NCBI GenBank assembly: GCA_008508345.1
Contig: QNGE01001317.1
Location: forward strand, 78,670 to 142,669
Length of the DNA stretch: 64,000 bases
Source of the DNA: Paragonimus westermani
Taxonomy: Eukaryota; Platyhelminthes; Trematoda; Plagiorchiida; Troglotrematidae
Direction of reading: 5' to 3'
Below the pieces are notes generated by a model, which worked only from the letters and a program-made list of their open reading frames with translations, was not told where the DNA came from and searched no databases. Position numbers and translations under genes: made by a program. Position 1 is the first letter of the stretch. Every line of letters starts with the position of its first letter. This document shows positions 48,584-62,300 of this stretch, one piece after another.

Positions 48584-51500
48584 CTTAAACGGAATAGCAA
48601 CACAAGTTAGACGTGGTCCAGTCTGTTTGTTTGAATTAAGACAGTAGAGTTCAATGGATAACCGTTTGGGTTTCTGAGTTAGATTGGCTTTCTTCCTCAC
48701 ACCACGCTCATTAATCACGTAAATTGCCCATTTAGTTTAATGTCATACCAATGCATTTTTCATGCCAACAGTGAAAGGATTACGGTTCTTTGCTAGTTTT
48801 ACCAAATGTTTTCTTGAAATCTAAATCTCCAAATTCCTATCAGCAGACGTAAACTGACTGAAAAGAGCAGGTAGCTTCGAACATGATTGGATAAACTCTT
48901 TCTTCCTTTCTCTCTGTATTTAATTCTCTCCAACATACAAAGTACATCTGATGAACACTGGAGGTGTGAACTAGCCACTAGTTTTTCGTGGAGTGTTTCT
49001 GTTGGACGCCGATCCAAAATTCAACCAAATATACACACCATCGGAAGCATGACTGCCAATGTCAGAGTTTAATGTTCAAGCTGGTAAGAATCCGTCATTC
49101 TTGAAAATCTGTACAATAGCGCTTTTGCTTAAACCAGAGTCCACAAAAGATCCATTTTTGTTGAAGCGTATATGGGGGGAAATTTCGAAAAAGACAATAT
49201 CACTTGTTTAATAAAACTCACAAACAAAACATTTGAAATGGTTTGTTCAGATTTTCATCGTCAGTTCGATAAACAGCAGTGACATGAAAAAGATTTCCAA
49301 CACAATTGACGGTTACTTACTGTATTGATTTAACCGTTGGTAATTCTGATAACTATACGGATATATTCACTTTAGCACATCCTTAATTGTAAGCAGAAAC
49401 ATCCTTCTTAAAACAGATTAGTTGCTGTACTTACATATATAGAATCTAGGTAGAAAAAACAGAGTATCAATTACCTCAAAAACAACGCTTTGCCAACATC
49501 CTAACAAACACCACGGGAAAACTAATGCAATGCATAAGCATGCTAGTAATCGTAACTAGAGTTACCTTGACACATCAGATCAGGATTCTCACAGAAAAGC
49601 TTTCACTTGTTGCAAGGTAAAAGACACAACGTGTAAACGGAAGCGAAGCGGCGCAAAGTAAATTTATAATATGGAAAAGCACAGTATTACTTTTAGAAGA
49701 TCCAGTGGTTTTTATTGATTAAACATAGGTAGAGATGTAAGTTATACAATTTTAGTTTCATTAAAAAAACAGAGCCATTAGAGAGTTCTCAATGTGAAAG
49801 AATCGAAGCTGTACAACGCTACTGGAATAGTTAGGACAGAGGGGTGAATCTACAAAAGCAGTCACAATCGGTTATGCAACTCATACTGCCGGGTTTTTCG
49901 GAAAGTGGGGAAAGTCAGATACTGCCTGCTTCTAGACCACGGATTACACAAAAAAAATGTTGGTGTTACTAGTATGAACGTTTCCTGCATGCACAGTGAG
50001 CAATGCCTAATGCAGATATGCACAATCATTTTGGAACGTGTTCGCCGAGGCTCGTCTCCGGTCTGAAAATGGCTTAACCGCATCCGAAATTGTACGTAAA
50101 CTCATGGCAAAATATCCGTGCAAGCAAAACACTATGTCTTAATTCCGAGTTTCAAAAAATCCAGTTCTAGGAAAGTGACGGTTCTCAAACCTCTTGCTAA
50201 CAGGTCTAGACACAGTGAGCATTGCCAGTAAACAAAAGTGGATTCCTGCTGACTCAACAGAAAATATGAACAAGCATCAACTAAGACCACTGTAAAGTAA
50301 AACGTGAACAAACGAAGCATCCGCGCAGGGACCATGCGGCTTAATTCTCCGAAAGTACCAAAAAGATGGATGAGGCATTCTTCTCAGAAGACAGACCAGC
50401 TACTATTTCTCCTAATTTGTGCTAGCACCAGCCGTCGACAGTAGGTTAGTGAGATTACATATAAAAAGATGGCTCACGAGTTTACGGTCTGTTGTGGTGG
50501 TATGACCGATGAAGTGAGCACTTCCGAGAACAATCAGTTTGTGTGAATCAGGTCAGTCATTTGTGGGTGATGGGGGTTGTGTTATTAATCTTGACAACCT
50601 GGACAATCCGCCGAAGGTTATTATCCCAGCTCTCCCGAAGATGGCACGAATCTATCACCATTGTATAACCACTCATAATGCTTTGGTTATCATTGTTTCA
50701 AAATTCAGTGGGGTTGGTTGACGTAAAAATCCTTATGTAATGTGAATGCACATATACATGCTTTAGGTGATACACTCAATCAGAGATCGAGCGTTCATCC
50801 AAACTATCGAGGTGAGAATTATCCATAAATTGAAATCCCCTTCCCTTCAAGCCATGGCTGGTGACCCACAAACCGTAGCACCTTGTGTGATGATATATGT
50901 TGGTACACTAGGGATTTCACTGAATGGAATGGCCAATATCACTGTACATCACCGTGTACAGCACGATATGATGAAATCCACAGCTTACCTAAGTTACTTT
51001 CCGTTTCTAAAGAATTAATAAACATAAGGGAGATTTGAAATTTATCAGTGAACTCGTATCTCGAAAACAATCATTTTAGAGGGAAAGATTCATACACTGC
51101 TGGGTTACTGCACATTCTGTTTTGTTTCCACCGAAGCATCTCGTGCTTAAGCAAACTTAATGCAACTACTCATAAGTAGTGCGTTATAATTTTAAGAATT
51201 TCAAGAGAGTGGCGGCAACTTAATGAGGAAATGCACATATTGCATTAAAATAGTGGAATTGTCTGCACCACTGCACATAGGTGGTTGCTTCGGTCTCACA
51301 TGAGTCTGGACCCGAATTAAAAGGCTCAACCATAAGTCGCAGTGTAGGCATCACTGGACTTTGAGTTGAGTGTGCACACATTGACTCAGAATACCATTTT
51401 GCAATAGACGTATTTACGAAGTGGTGATTGTGTTAGTACAAAATACTTACTCTGACACAGATAATCCGTTGAGGTCTGTCCCATCTTTTCCGAGATTTCG

Positions 51501-52440
51501 TTGGAAGGGGCATTGTGGACGATGTTTTAACTACCAACTGTTCACATCACCAGCCGCAGCTCTTAACACCCAGAAAACTAGTGACGTAGTTTTCGATCAC
51601 ATTGTCATGACACACAACAGTTTACATTGTGCTAATTAATTTAATCATCCAAAACGAAAGATACCAGAATGTAGCATGTTTTTTTGAAAGTATTGGCTGA
51701 TTTTAATCAAAATTTATTAACTGATATTACGTGGTTATAAAATAATTGCGCATGGAAAATACAATTATGCCGCAGCTTTTATATCCGACGGTGTGCAAAC
51801 TAACCCGAGAAGTCCATCAGATTTTCATTCGAACCCACCAAAGAACCTAGAAGAGTAGTTAAAAATATGAGTATCGAGTACGATGAATACACTGTAGTAC
51901 TACGTACGGGTGATATCCGATTATTAAGGAAGGCTATAAATCGTAGAGTCATATTGCTGCGCCCTGATTTATATTTTATGGTGAATCTTCGAGTAAGCAT
52001 TTAAGTAGTGTGTGTTGTTTTCTTGTGCACACAATCAGGAAGCTGTAACTCAAAGGAGGGTTGAATGGAAACTGAAATTAAAACAAGTGCCCCTTCGGAT
52101 AAAGGTGGTCAGTTCAAACTCGATAAGGTTTTAGTATCAGATAAACTCTTATAAACTCCCTTTGAATCGGTTTTGTTTCACCGTTGCGGACTGTGACTGA
52201 TGTATGTTAAAGATGCTTTGGACATATAAATATGTAGACTCTGTTGTCCGCTTTTACTAACACGCATAAATGAGGGAGCAAAAAGGCTTTCGGGTACGGA
52301 ATGTTGATAGCTGGGACTGATCAGCTATACATACCTAACTTCAAAGTTACTCACACTCAGATAGTCGGCATACCATGCTACCACCTTACCGATCGCTGCC
52401 TTTTGTATTCATCTTCAAACCTCTTGATTCATTCGGCTAA
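48584..52440. other. Intron or upstream region, nothing recognisable
   Basis: About 3.9 kb. The plus strand near 50041-50130 reads ARLRSENGLTASEIVRKLMA, reminiscent of a helix-turn-helix, but it is interrupted by stops and has no further support. Confidence 0.35.
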
Positions 52441-52925
52441 TGTTGAAGACGGTCAGTCAAAGACTTGGAAGTAGGCACTGAAAGTAGCAACCAGGGAGCT
52501 TAGAACACTAGACCGTGCTCGTCTACTGGACTAGGATCCTCAGGAGTCCTTCGTCCTTTGACCAGGAACACTAAAGGGCGAGGCTGCAAAACATATTCAG
52601 TGGCATGACTATTTTTCCAGTGGTTGTTATTGTTCGATTTTCCTCCTCGTTACTTTGTGAGAAACGATGGGGGAGTAAGGTGCAAGTCTCAGGGAAATCT
52701 GTTCGTAAGTACCATGTCTCTCTTTCACCTAATATCAGGTCACTGCTTCACAAGATTTAAGTATCCTTTCTCTTAATCACATGTTTCTACAGGAAAGTTT
52801 TAGATATATCATCCTATTCATTCTTACCTCTATTTTAAGTTCAGAGTTTTTATGTTCTCCTGGTTGTGTGGCAATCAGTACCTTACTGTGAACTATTAAT
52901 ATTGGTAGTAGTGACAGTTACCAAG
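52440..52925 (+). mobile_element. Possible LINE 3' end
   Basis: The final 80 bp (ctggttgtgtggcaatcag and following) resembles the 3' UTR of the RTE copies at 16.7 and 54.35 kb (gttgtgtggcagttaggc). No coding is preserved apart from short runs, so the assignment is weak. Confidence 0.35.
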
Positions 52926-52978
52926 TATGATTTGATAGTGAATTGGAACACCATCGGTAAAGTGCACGAATCACCCAC

Positions 52979-53150
52979 CGTCTGTTTCGTTCTTCGGAAA
53001 GCTGCAAAATGTTAGAATATGTGACAGCTCATCAAACGACTGTGTACTATCCAAACTTCTGAGGATTAGACTTCCACTGAATGTTGTCAGACTGTAATAC
53101 CGAACTGATGGAGGGTCCACAGAAAAGCACACCTTCCTCCTCCAGTTTGC
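52979..53150 (-). CDS. Candidate exon, weak FN3 first-half likeness
   Basis: Open for 57 codons between a good acceptor (aatttcacttttgcag) and a GTGGGT donor that leaves phase 1. It encodes CFSVDPPSVRYYSLTTFSGS then LILRSLDSTQSF. The PP-x-V...SGSLIL run looks like the first strands of an FN3 domain, and its 172 nt is one base longer than the usual 171. The start would be phase 0 rather than phase 1, which breaks the pattern, so this may be a decayed or misread exon. Confidence 0.33.
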
Positions 53151-53869
53151 CTGCAAAAGTGAAATTAAATTCTAATTAGAGTTAGTTAAAAAGCCCTAGT
53201 GGCTGTTGTGGTTGACACAAAACCTGTAACAACTGTGTGTGACAGAATGGGTTTGTCTAATGAACCAATAGATCACAAGGTACACATTGTCGTGCTTAGA
53301 TTTAAGCTCATCAAAACGACCAGTAATATCGCTGTGACTGTGTTGTGAGAGGTAGTTTGAGGGTCCGATAGTAGACTTCTGTAACTAGGATTGCATAGCA
53401 GTAACTCGACCAGAACAGTGACGGAAAGCAAACAAAAGTCGAGCAGAACGACTTTACCAATAGGTAAACTACTGTTCTACATATAAGTGGTGAGATATAT
53501 TTAGGTTAGGTAGAGATTACTGAACACAATTCATCTTCCGATTGAATGACGTTAGTCAGTACGAGTGTATTACGCAGGCGCAACTGTGGATAATCCAAAA
53601 AATCCTGCTGTATCCGTGGTCATGGTTGACTGTCAGGCTATAATCGAGACATCATTGAAGCCCATCAAAACATCATTCACGCTATGCATATCTTGTGACT
53701 AAAACTAGAACTACGTGTCTGCACACGTCTGTATCCTAGTCGATTTCTGTTTTCTCAAATCTAACTCGAAATCCGTCCAAAAAACGTTTAGGCATTGTGT
53801 ACTGCTCTTTTCCACCCAATATTTACGATGAAGTGACAAATTTTATTTGTTCTCACCAATAACATGCTA

Positions 53870-54425
53870 TCTAGTCGTCTAATACATCGAGGAATCTTTG
53901 CTGAAGCCACGGTCGATTGACGTAAGGTACCATGTTAACAGATGATATCCCGCTGTAGAGAAGTGAAGTTGTCCACAAACGGGTTGGCCAGTGTAGGTCG
54001 GGTTTGTCCGCTTGGCTGGAGACCTCGCGACTCACAGACTCGGTGGCTGCAGACCTTAGATGACATGATGGTTAATCGAATCCAGCAACGCGAATATTGT
54101 TCTAGTTTAGCTGAGTTGTCTGTGAAATGGGTTCACTTAATGATACGGGGCAATAAAAGCCATGAGAAAGCTGTTTTGCTGATTACAGCTTACTTCTACT
54201 CATAGCTCGGTTGTTTGTTTGCATAGTGTGGGTACCTCGATATTGAATATTTGAATATAGATAAATCTATTTTTAGTAGTTAATTCTTTTCTCCTGTCCT
54301 TATTTTTCTTCTAACTTTCCCTAGAGGGTTTGCTTTTTCTTCATGTTTTTGTAGCAGATGAGCATCATTGGGGACCATTGATTGCATGTGATGATAGGGA
54401 TAATGGTTATTGTTATTATTATGAC
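53870..54425 (+). mobile_element. RTE-like LINE, 5'-truncated 3' end, decayed
   Basis: Homologous along its length to 16206-16786. The frame at 53942-54205 retains GLASVGRVCPLGWRPRDSQT then RWLQTLDDM and the conserved CSSLAELSVKW end. The 3' UTR (tttttcttcatg, then a TTATTATTATGA end) follows. The part before the ATG contains stops. Confidence 0.75.
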
Positions 54426-54726
54426 GGAGTAGCAAACTGAAGATAGCCATAGAAACATCAGTTACCACCACTGATCATCGGAACAAAACGTGTAGGGTGG
54501 AACATTATCCACTTTATAGAGATAGTATTGATTAAACCAATGCCATCAAGACACTGTAAAGTGGGTCGCACTGTTTTGGTTAATGTTGCCCTCCAGAAAA
54601 ATGGTAACTGAATGGTGTGAACGATGTGCCACTGTCCACCATCTGCAGTTGTTTAAGTCGAACCTCTCTGAGATACCTATACAACTGCGGGTTATTAAAA
54701 TCCCCTGTTGCCTAGTTTTTCAACAG

Positions 54727-55053
54727 AGCTTGCAATTCAGTCTGACATTTTTTGAACTTGAGAGTGGCATTCGTATCAGAAAAGTAACCAGTCTACAGTT
54801 TAAGAGTTTTGTCTATCATCTATCTGAAATGCTCAATTACACTCAGTTTCAGATGATAACCAATAACTTTTTTGTGTCTTATGTGAACATATATTTGAAC
54901 CTTAGGTCTGAACAAAAAGCTGATATCCCACTGGACCCCACATTGGCGGAGAACTTTCGAGACAGTATTGAAAAAACAGTTCCAGATTCTACTGTTGGTT
55001 TCAAACCTGCCTACTCGCTGTCAGTGCTTCTGTCAATACTCCCCACTCAGTAA
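54727..55053 (+). CDS. Possible terminal exon with SEA-like domain
   Basis: A very good acceptor (gttgcctagtttttcaacag) is followed by 108 open codons to a TAA. The protein shows SLQFSLTFFELES, then TSLQFKSFVYHLSEMLNYTQ, then NNFFVSYVNIYLNLRSEQKA and LAENFRDSIEKTVPDSTV. Its order (a beta-strand, an S-x-x-F helix, a second strand of V-x-V type, a second helix with a D-S-I pattern) resembles a SEA domain, often found next to membranes. The GS(V) autocleavage site is not present. No upstream exon is identified, and it is on the opposite strand to the receptor gene, so it may be chance. Confidence 0.3.
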   Translation, partial: SLQFSLTFFELESGIRIRKVTSLQFKSFVYHLSEMLNYTQFQMITNNFFVSYVNIYLNLRSEQKADIPLDPTLAENFRDSIEKTVPDSTVGFKPAYSLSVLLSILPTQ

Positions 55054-56830
55054 TCTGTAGAGCCCTGATCAGTCTACTACGTAGTTTGATAAACAGGGTG
55101 GTAGGTATCAACGTTATATTTAAAACAATAGTATCCAGATTGTTCGGTATATTGCACTGGACTCCACTCTATGGTCTCATGGCCCGTTCACTAATTGAAC
55201 ATTGAATTTGGAGCAATGAAAAATGAAAGCACTATTTAATGTAATCCAATATGTGTTTATTTTTCAGTTCACTTGTCAGCGCAATGACAATGTTCCGGAA
55301 TGCTATCGGTCGAGTCCCACACTGAGAGTTACCCATAGGCAGTCTTAGTTCCCCACGTGTATACAGTCGAAGTCCTCTACATTTGATTTCTGCCATTATA
55401 TTAATTGTTGTAGCCATTTTAGTGGTTTGTATTTACCTCCTGGAGGCGGTACCGCTCGTTTTGACTGAAAAAGCCGACTGAAAAAAGAGCGACAAGGATT
55501 GTTCGGTATGTGTATTTTCTTGAAGTGCACCCGTGGCATATACGCACCATTTGATGTGATTTTAATGACCCAGAGCAAAGGATAGTACAATTAATGTCCC
55601 ATTAAAACAAGAAGAGTTATCGTCGAACCATTCTGTAGTTAATGGTTCGTTAGTGAAGTGCATAATCAATTGGGGTATGAAATGATGTCCACTACAGAAG
55701 AATTTGAAAGACTGTTCGCTCCTTATCTGATCGTTCAGAGATTCAACTCATGACTTGCAAGCTTCTTTGCGCACACCCTTTTAGCTACTGAGTGACGCCT
55801 ACAGGATTTCGACGAAAGAAGTGTTCTTCCTTATTTCCACCTTACACTTCGGCGTTTTTCTCCGCTTCTTGTTCGACCCACCATTTCAGTTATAGTTACG
55901 ATGAGGTATAGTTTAACAAAACACAACGGAAGTTGTCACAGCCGTTAAGTGAACACCTGCTCAAACGAAAAAACACGACGCAAAAATCGTCATCAGCTCA
56001 TTTTGTTGACAGAAGTTTGATGTTGTCTACCACAAGCTAGGTCTTGCAGACGGGCCACGTGACTGATATGAATAAATTGCCCAGTATTTTTTCCCGGTCA
56101 GAACCTTAGTTTACTAACGCTCACAGGGACACTTTTCTTGAAGGTGCTAACACAATCTGGGTCACATTCATAAAAATATTACCGCCTCTCTACTGCTGCT
56201 TTCTGAATGGACAAATCAGTCCAAGGAAATCAAGGATATCATTGATTGATAGATATGTGTATTTGTAACCGGTAACCCTTAAGAAATTGTCAACGTCTCG
56301 CTTTTCTGACATCCAGCCCTTTGACAAAGTCCACTGTTTATAATTCCTTGGTCAATTTACACCGCGTAGTAACTTTTGAGTATTTCATTTTGGCATAAAA
56401 CTACTGATTAACTACTGAAGTATTCGGCAAAAATTGATTAGAGTGATCCAGTGCGACTGGAGTTCGGACTAGTTGTGACAGATTCAGGTAACTAGCACGC
56501 ATGTTCACGGCCAGGCCGTGAGTCACGTGACGATGCGTGCAGTTTGTCCTGGATGTTCATTGTGCCGGTCACTCATTGTCACCACCCATTGTCATCATCT
56601 CGTACTGCTTCAGTGTTATCTGTGAGGCATAAACTCATCGTCAGACTTCCTTTTGTTTGTGGTGGCCACAGTACTTTAATTACTCCGTGAGCGTTTTAAA
56701 AATTATGACTGGGAGTGTGGTTAGTGTTAACATTCCGGAATATGCCCAGGCGAACGATCAGTCCAATTAATTTGGTTTAAGTGGCCTACACCGTGATGGT
56801 CAAACACAAGCCTGTTTAGATCTTCATTGC
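55054..56830. other. Nothing recognisable
   Basis: About 1.8 kb of AT-rich sequence with only short frames on both strands. Confidence 0.4.
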
Positions 56831-56839
56831 GAAAAGGCC

Positions 56840-57260
56840 GTTTCCGAATCAGAAAGCAAAGCAAAACGTACGGGCTTTTTTATTAAACGAAAACCGGATA
56901 TCTATTCTACGCCAAAGATGGCACGGGCCGGCTAAGACAACTTGTGTTTTGCTATCCCCGATGATATTTCATCAGTAATATTACAAGCTGAGAAGGTAAT
57001 GATTCCGAGGTACGTGACCCTGTGCACAGTCTCTAGCGGATTTTCTGCAAGGAGGAGAGTATGGCTGGAAATATCTCACTCCTGAAGCAACACCAAGGAA
57101 TCCTGAACGTGTTGCAGGACACAGGGGATACGAAAGGCTTTTTAATGAATCGCAAACGCGTTTCGTGAGAGTTTGTATTAACTCTCACGTTAAACGGTTT
57201 CACTGGATCTGTTGTGCGCTCTTGTAAGATACTGTTGAATATGAAGGCTTCTTGCACGTT
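56840..57260 (-). mobile_element. RTE-like LINE fragment (RT thumb region)
   Basis: The minus strand reads, with a frameshift, ENPLETVHRVTYLGIITFSA, then CNITDEISSGIAKHKLS, then a stop and RAIFGVE. This is the TYLG...DEIS.RI block found just after the RT palm of RTE elements. The last 100 bp is also homologous to 42.56-42.65 kb. No intact frame remains. Confidence 0.65.
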
Positions 57261-59077
57261 GGGCTGAAACGAAGCAGCAACTGTTCAATAATCGTTCTAT
57301 AACTTCTCGGCTCACGTGACTACGCTTGCTTTGACGGATCATGTCTATGTTGCATTCTTCATCATAGCAACAAGCTCACTGATCGTCAACTGATACACTT
57401 ATGCAATCCGCTCCCTTGTTTTAAGGTAGCATACAAAGAGTCAGGGCTGACCTTCCACCGTCTGTCGTCGACAACCCTCTTTTATCATGTATCCCTCTCT
57501 CGATCGCCCTTAGTAGGTTTGTACACTTGTGTCAGTTTTCTCTGAAGTGACCTTTAGGTTGCGATGAAAAGCGTGCAGACGAGATGACCTAATGTTAATT
57601 GTGCTTGAAACTAGCACTAGTCACAAGTGCTCAATGATATTGTAAATTATTTCCATAAGATTCTTCCTATCAAGATCAAAAACCGAATTGTAACCAACAA
57701 ACAGTGACATAGTTGAGTCTAGCAACAGCCACTAGAGATGGATACAACCTCAAAGAAGGATTGATTTGACATTTGTCAACTGCAGCTGCTTTGATCCTGC
57801 AATACTACTCTTAACCACTCGATCACGTATTTTTTAAAGAAAATGATAAGATTGCCAAAACTAACCCAACGTCAATGCATACGATTATTCGTGGCAAACT
57901 AAAGTTAACGCAGTAGGTATCAAGATTGGGAAGAAGCAAAAGAAGACTGAAGATTGTACAGCTGCAAACGACACAGTTAACAGTGTCAACGGATAACCTA
58001 GCGGCTTTTATCCGAAGAAAAGATCGAATAAGTAGTGTATGTTTTGACTGAACCACATTAGGTATTATATGGATATAACTACTTCAATCTTCAAAACTGT
58101 ATATCCCAATTCACAAAGCCTCCAAAGCAAGCTCTCGAAAGGGAGTTGATTTACAGGGGTATATCTGAAAATAACTGTGCAAATGAACCACATTCAGTCT
58201 CATTAACAGGTAAATTCATTTTGAAAGCATAGTTAACTGTCAGTTACCAAGAAAACATTTTTTGAAATAGTTGCTGAATACGATGTGATTTTTGGTTTAC
58301 TTAAGCTGCTTACATTTGGGCGACTTGCTTACGAAATGAATGTGATACAAAGAAGTCTATGATAACGTTTCATTAGCAAGAAAAATATAGCACTTGGTAG
58401 GTTAAAATGGTGAATCTTCCATGATTTCGTGCAAATACTGAACAGATGACGTATTTCTGAACAACATTTTGGCAACCAATCCTATTCCGCACGGTTAAAC
58501 AATTTTTGTCTAATCAGGCCTTACAAAGCTGACTCACATAGTAATGACGATAGCTTCTGAATCAGTAATGTAACATCGTTCGCACGTAATCAATGCGTAA
58601 TAAATGCCACATTTTGCTTGGTGAAGAAACGTTGGGAACAAAATTCTTTGATACATTCAACGAATGTTTGACATGAACTCGACCTAAGCGTGTACCGTCG
58701 CGTTTTGCGGGACAGGCGACAGGTGTCATACAATCAGACAGAAAGGAAAATAAATTGAAACCTTGAGAAACGTCTACTGCAGTCACATTTTTACCTTTGC
58801 TTGGTATTAACTTTTCCTGTCCCTCTCCGTCCTATCATATTATCTTAACCAAACATCCTAATAATGTGATAAAATTTGGCATTCTATTCAATGCAATTCT
58901 TCAATGCTGGTTAGTTCCGCTCAGCATGATTCTCTTTTCGATTAATGGATGAGTACTTGACGTAACATTTACTAGTGAGACCAGTATGCACTACTCAATC
59001 CTACTTAATAACATGACACGAACTTGGTCGATCGACATCGAAACATGTAGAATAAGTAGATAGCCGATAAATTTTAC
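57261..59077. other. Nothing recognisable
   Basis: About 1.8 kb with short frames only, for example 57823-58056 and 58562-58786 on the minus strand, both without motif. Confidence 0.4.
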
Positions 59078-59314
59078 CTGATAAAAGCTCCCAAGATGTA
59101 CCCTGCATATATACAACTGGTTTCACCTGCCCTAACGACATCATATTCGCATTGCCTGCTCCACTGTTCTGCGTCCAGAACACATCTAAATTTGGCTTCC
59201 CTTTCAGATACCATATCTCACTAGAACACCATGTAGACACTTGGACGGTTGTGACTGAGAGTAGTCGGAGTCTACCAACACACACAGGTACTTTCATCAG
59301 TGAATCCCGTACGA
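59078..59314 (-). CDS. Candidate exon of unknown domain
   Basis: The 237-nt open stretch, phase 1 to phase 1, sits between an acceptor ending ctctaaaaacag and a donor GTAAAA after TCAG. It encodes about 79 residues including LRLLSVTTVQVSTWCSSEIW and KPNLDVFWTQNSGAGNA. Symmetric phase matches the receptor exons downstream on the same strand, so it could be a 5' ectodomain exon. I recognise no family, and the donor is weak beyond GTAA. Confidence 0.33.
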
Positions 59315-62300
59315 CTGTTTTTAGAGTTCATAGTTAAAGATCTGTTGAAGAAGCGAACGGTGTACCATTTGCAAGGTGACAATTCGACTACGATCAACCG
59401 TTGTGCTGCTACATTAAACCATCATACAAACGGATTAACTTGAATCTGGTTGATCAACTTTCAGTGGGCTGTCAGAAGAATTAGCCACTTTTCTGTTTAC
59501 TTTGCAGCAAAAAGCGTGGACAAGGCTTATTATTGACAATGTTTTAATATAATGCCGGAAACCGAAGATAATTTCGCCTTCCGGCACTTCAATAAAGTCC
59601 GACGTTTACGTGGTCCGTTTTACCATTTCTTGAAGTAAGCATTCTGTAAACAGATTCTAAGTTTCTTTCTCCAACATTCCATACCTTGCCGGCCAGAATC
59701 GCCTACTGCTCTACGGCCCATATGTAGTAAATAAATTATTCGTATAGAATAGAGTGACCACTATCACGATGAGCTAGAACGGTATCTACGTTCATGCGGT
59801 CTGTCATGCCTATTTGATTCTGTTCACATTGTCGCACTGATTGTTCTCTGCACTACCGTAGGTCTTGAGCACAAACAGATTCAATTCCAGTCACCGATAC
59901 ATTCCGCAATATGTGCATAAGATGCACATTTCAGGGCAGGCGACTGCAGTTAATTGCAAATAACCGCTAAGTAAAAAGACGAGTGACACTGCTTAGAACA
60001 ATTGGGAAATGTAAATGTAGACTTTATGTTGCGGAAAATTAACGAACTTTTAATAAATATACATACAAGATGTGCTGTTTTTGTATATGAATGTCCTCTT
60101 GGTTGCTGAAAATACTGATGTGGTTGATTGGTCTATGCACTTGATAAACAAGGTCATTAGCGACACAGACAAGTGAGATTAGTCAGAAACATGAAGTTAA
60201 AATTCTGAGAAAACCTCTGGTATTATTTGCCTGTTCAGACATAAGGCCGCCGCTCACGAACTAACTAAGACAACACAGATTTCCTAACACTGATATACGT
60301 GTTCATCTGCATACATCTTTTGATGTCTATGGTCAACGGGGCGTCTGACACCGAGGGTTAAGTTAATTAATAATGTTAGCCTACAAAATTTTACTGGATC
60401 TACATAACTGGTTCATCTACTGTAGGTGAAGTAACCGTTCATTTGATACACCCATCATGACTTGCCAAAGCTGCAGCCGAATGGCATAATTTGCCATAAT
60501 TTATAGGCAAAAAAAGAATGGAAACAGCTACCTCTTAAGATGTTTTCAGAGTTCGAAGCCGTCAGTGGGGTATAGTATGATATGGCACGAAATACGATTT
60601 GCCAGTTTGATTATTATGAAGGTTTAGATGAGTTATTTTTGCAGCAATACCTTTGATCAAAACGGGACAACAATAGCAGAGAAGAAACGTTTTTATTTTC
60701 AAATATTCACAACATTTCAAGTTGCAGCTTTATCATCTGCTTCAAAAGCGTGGAACATCTGATAACCAGTGTTGGATTTGAGACAGTTGTTCACGAAAGT
60801 TATATCGTTCTTTTCCTATCTTTCACCTTAATAAAGATTGTCCAGCTCCCCGTAGAATTAGTACATGAACGTAGGCTAGTGCTGAAGATGAAGAAAACAA
60901 CCATGGTCTTGTAAGTGACGACTGTGATTTTGATGGTGATGACCTCGAGGATGGTGACGACGACGGCTGGGATTATACAATAAGTCGAATAGAGTTGATA
61001 ATAAGTGAATCAACGGATTAGATGATTGTCAATGCTCTCTCTATCGGAATCCTCAACTGTCTACTTTGGATTTCACAATGCACTTCAGTTGTAGATAGGG
61101 TTGAAAAAGTCTCTATTTGGCAGAAATGCGAAAATCTCATTAGGATGTAATGATATGTCTAGACCAACACCTTTGAACACCCTTCCCGCTTCATCAGCGT
61201 CGTGTGCATCTTCGATACGCCTTGAACACATGATTTGGTTCTCACTACCATGGGTGCGTACCGAGCCGTAGTATCATCGGTGGTGTAACCACATGCGACA
61301 TTCTACACATCCTTGAAACTGCGTCAAGTAAGTAGACAGCTAAGATATTATGATGTGGTTGCTGCAACCGGCAAGTAACCATCGATTTACTTTATTAAGC
61401 CAGTGAGATATGGATCTTACAATCATGTTAGGTGGAAAAAAGTCGCGCAAGGGTCAAGATAGCAGTCTGAAAGACCTGTGGATTATACAAGAGCTGCCAG
61501 AAAGAGCCATCAGAAAAAGCACACTGTGGTTGAAAAGACTGACTATTCCTGATAACGGCAGCAATGCATCTATCGGTCTTTGGACCTATGCGGCGCAAAA
61601 TATGTGATTTCGGCTTTTATGAGCACACTCTGGCAACCTTTTAACAGCAGATACACTATTCAGTCACTCGAGACCACACAGTCTGTAACTCAAGAGATTT
61701 TCTTTCCTATTGTTGAGTAAAATAGTCCTCAAAAGTGGCTCAGAGCCGCATCGCCATTAAAAGTCAATAAAAATGTGGCATGACTAGCTTGGAAGGTAAT
61801 CACACTGTTGTTGTAACCAACATCCACTTTTTGTAATTACTCATGCAATGAGACTGTTTCGAAGAGGATAACCCGTTTATCTTGTGTGTATCTAAAACCC
61901 GTTCAAACGCTTACTAGCAGACGATAATCACAAAGGTTCTAAGAACAAAACTGGGGCAGAAAACAGTGTATTACTTTTAATATCCTATGCTTATCGAACA
62001 GAATAGGTCAGTTTTAGTTAGTTATCGAGCGCCCACGTAGATCTCATGCTAGCGTTATGCAGCTTAACAAAATGTGACTAGTTATGGTGATTCTTTGAAT
62101 AAATGGTGAATAATGCTAAATAACCAAACTCATGCCAATAACGAAAACATACAAGCGAATCGGCTGATGTGGAATTTGATGCAGACATGTTTGACAGCAA
62201 CATGGCAGAGCAATTACCGCAACCGTCATGGAACAGACCGATGATGACTGGGTCCACGTTTGACGAAGTTGTCTTTATTTGCCATTCACCCGTTCTAAAA

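Noticed and set aside
50041..50400. Transposase helix-turn-helix (SENGLTASEIVRKLMA)
   Set aside because: The frame is broken by stops within 30 codons, no catalytic DDE/D residues follow, and no terminal inverted repeats were seen.
52979..53150. Cadherin repeat, suggested by GSLILRSLDSTQSF
   Set aside because: The G-x-L-x-L...LD pattern is short, and no DxNDN or DxD calcium motif is near. The PP-x-V start and 172-nt length fit an FN3 half exon slightly better, though weakly.
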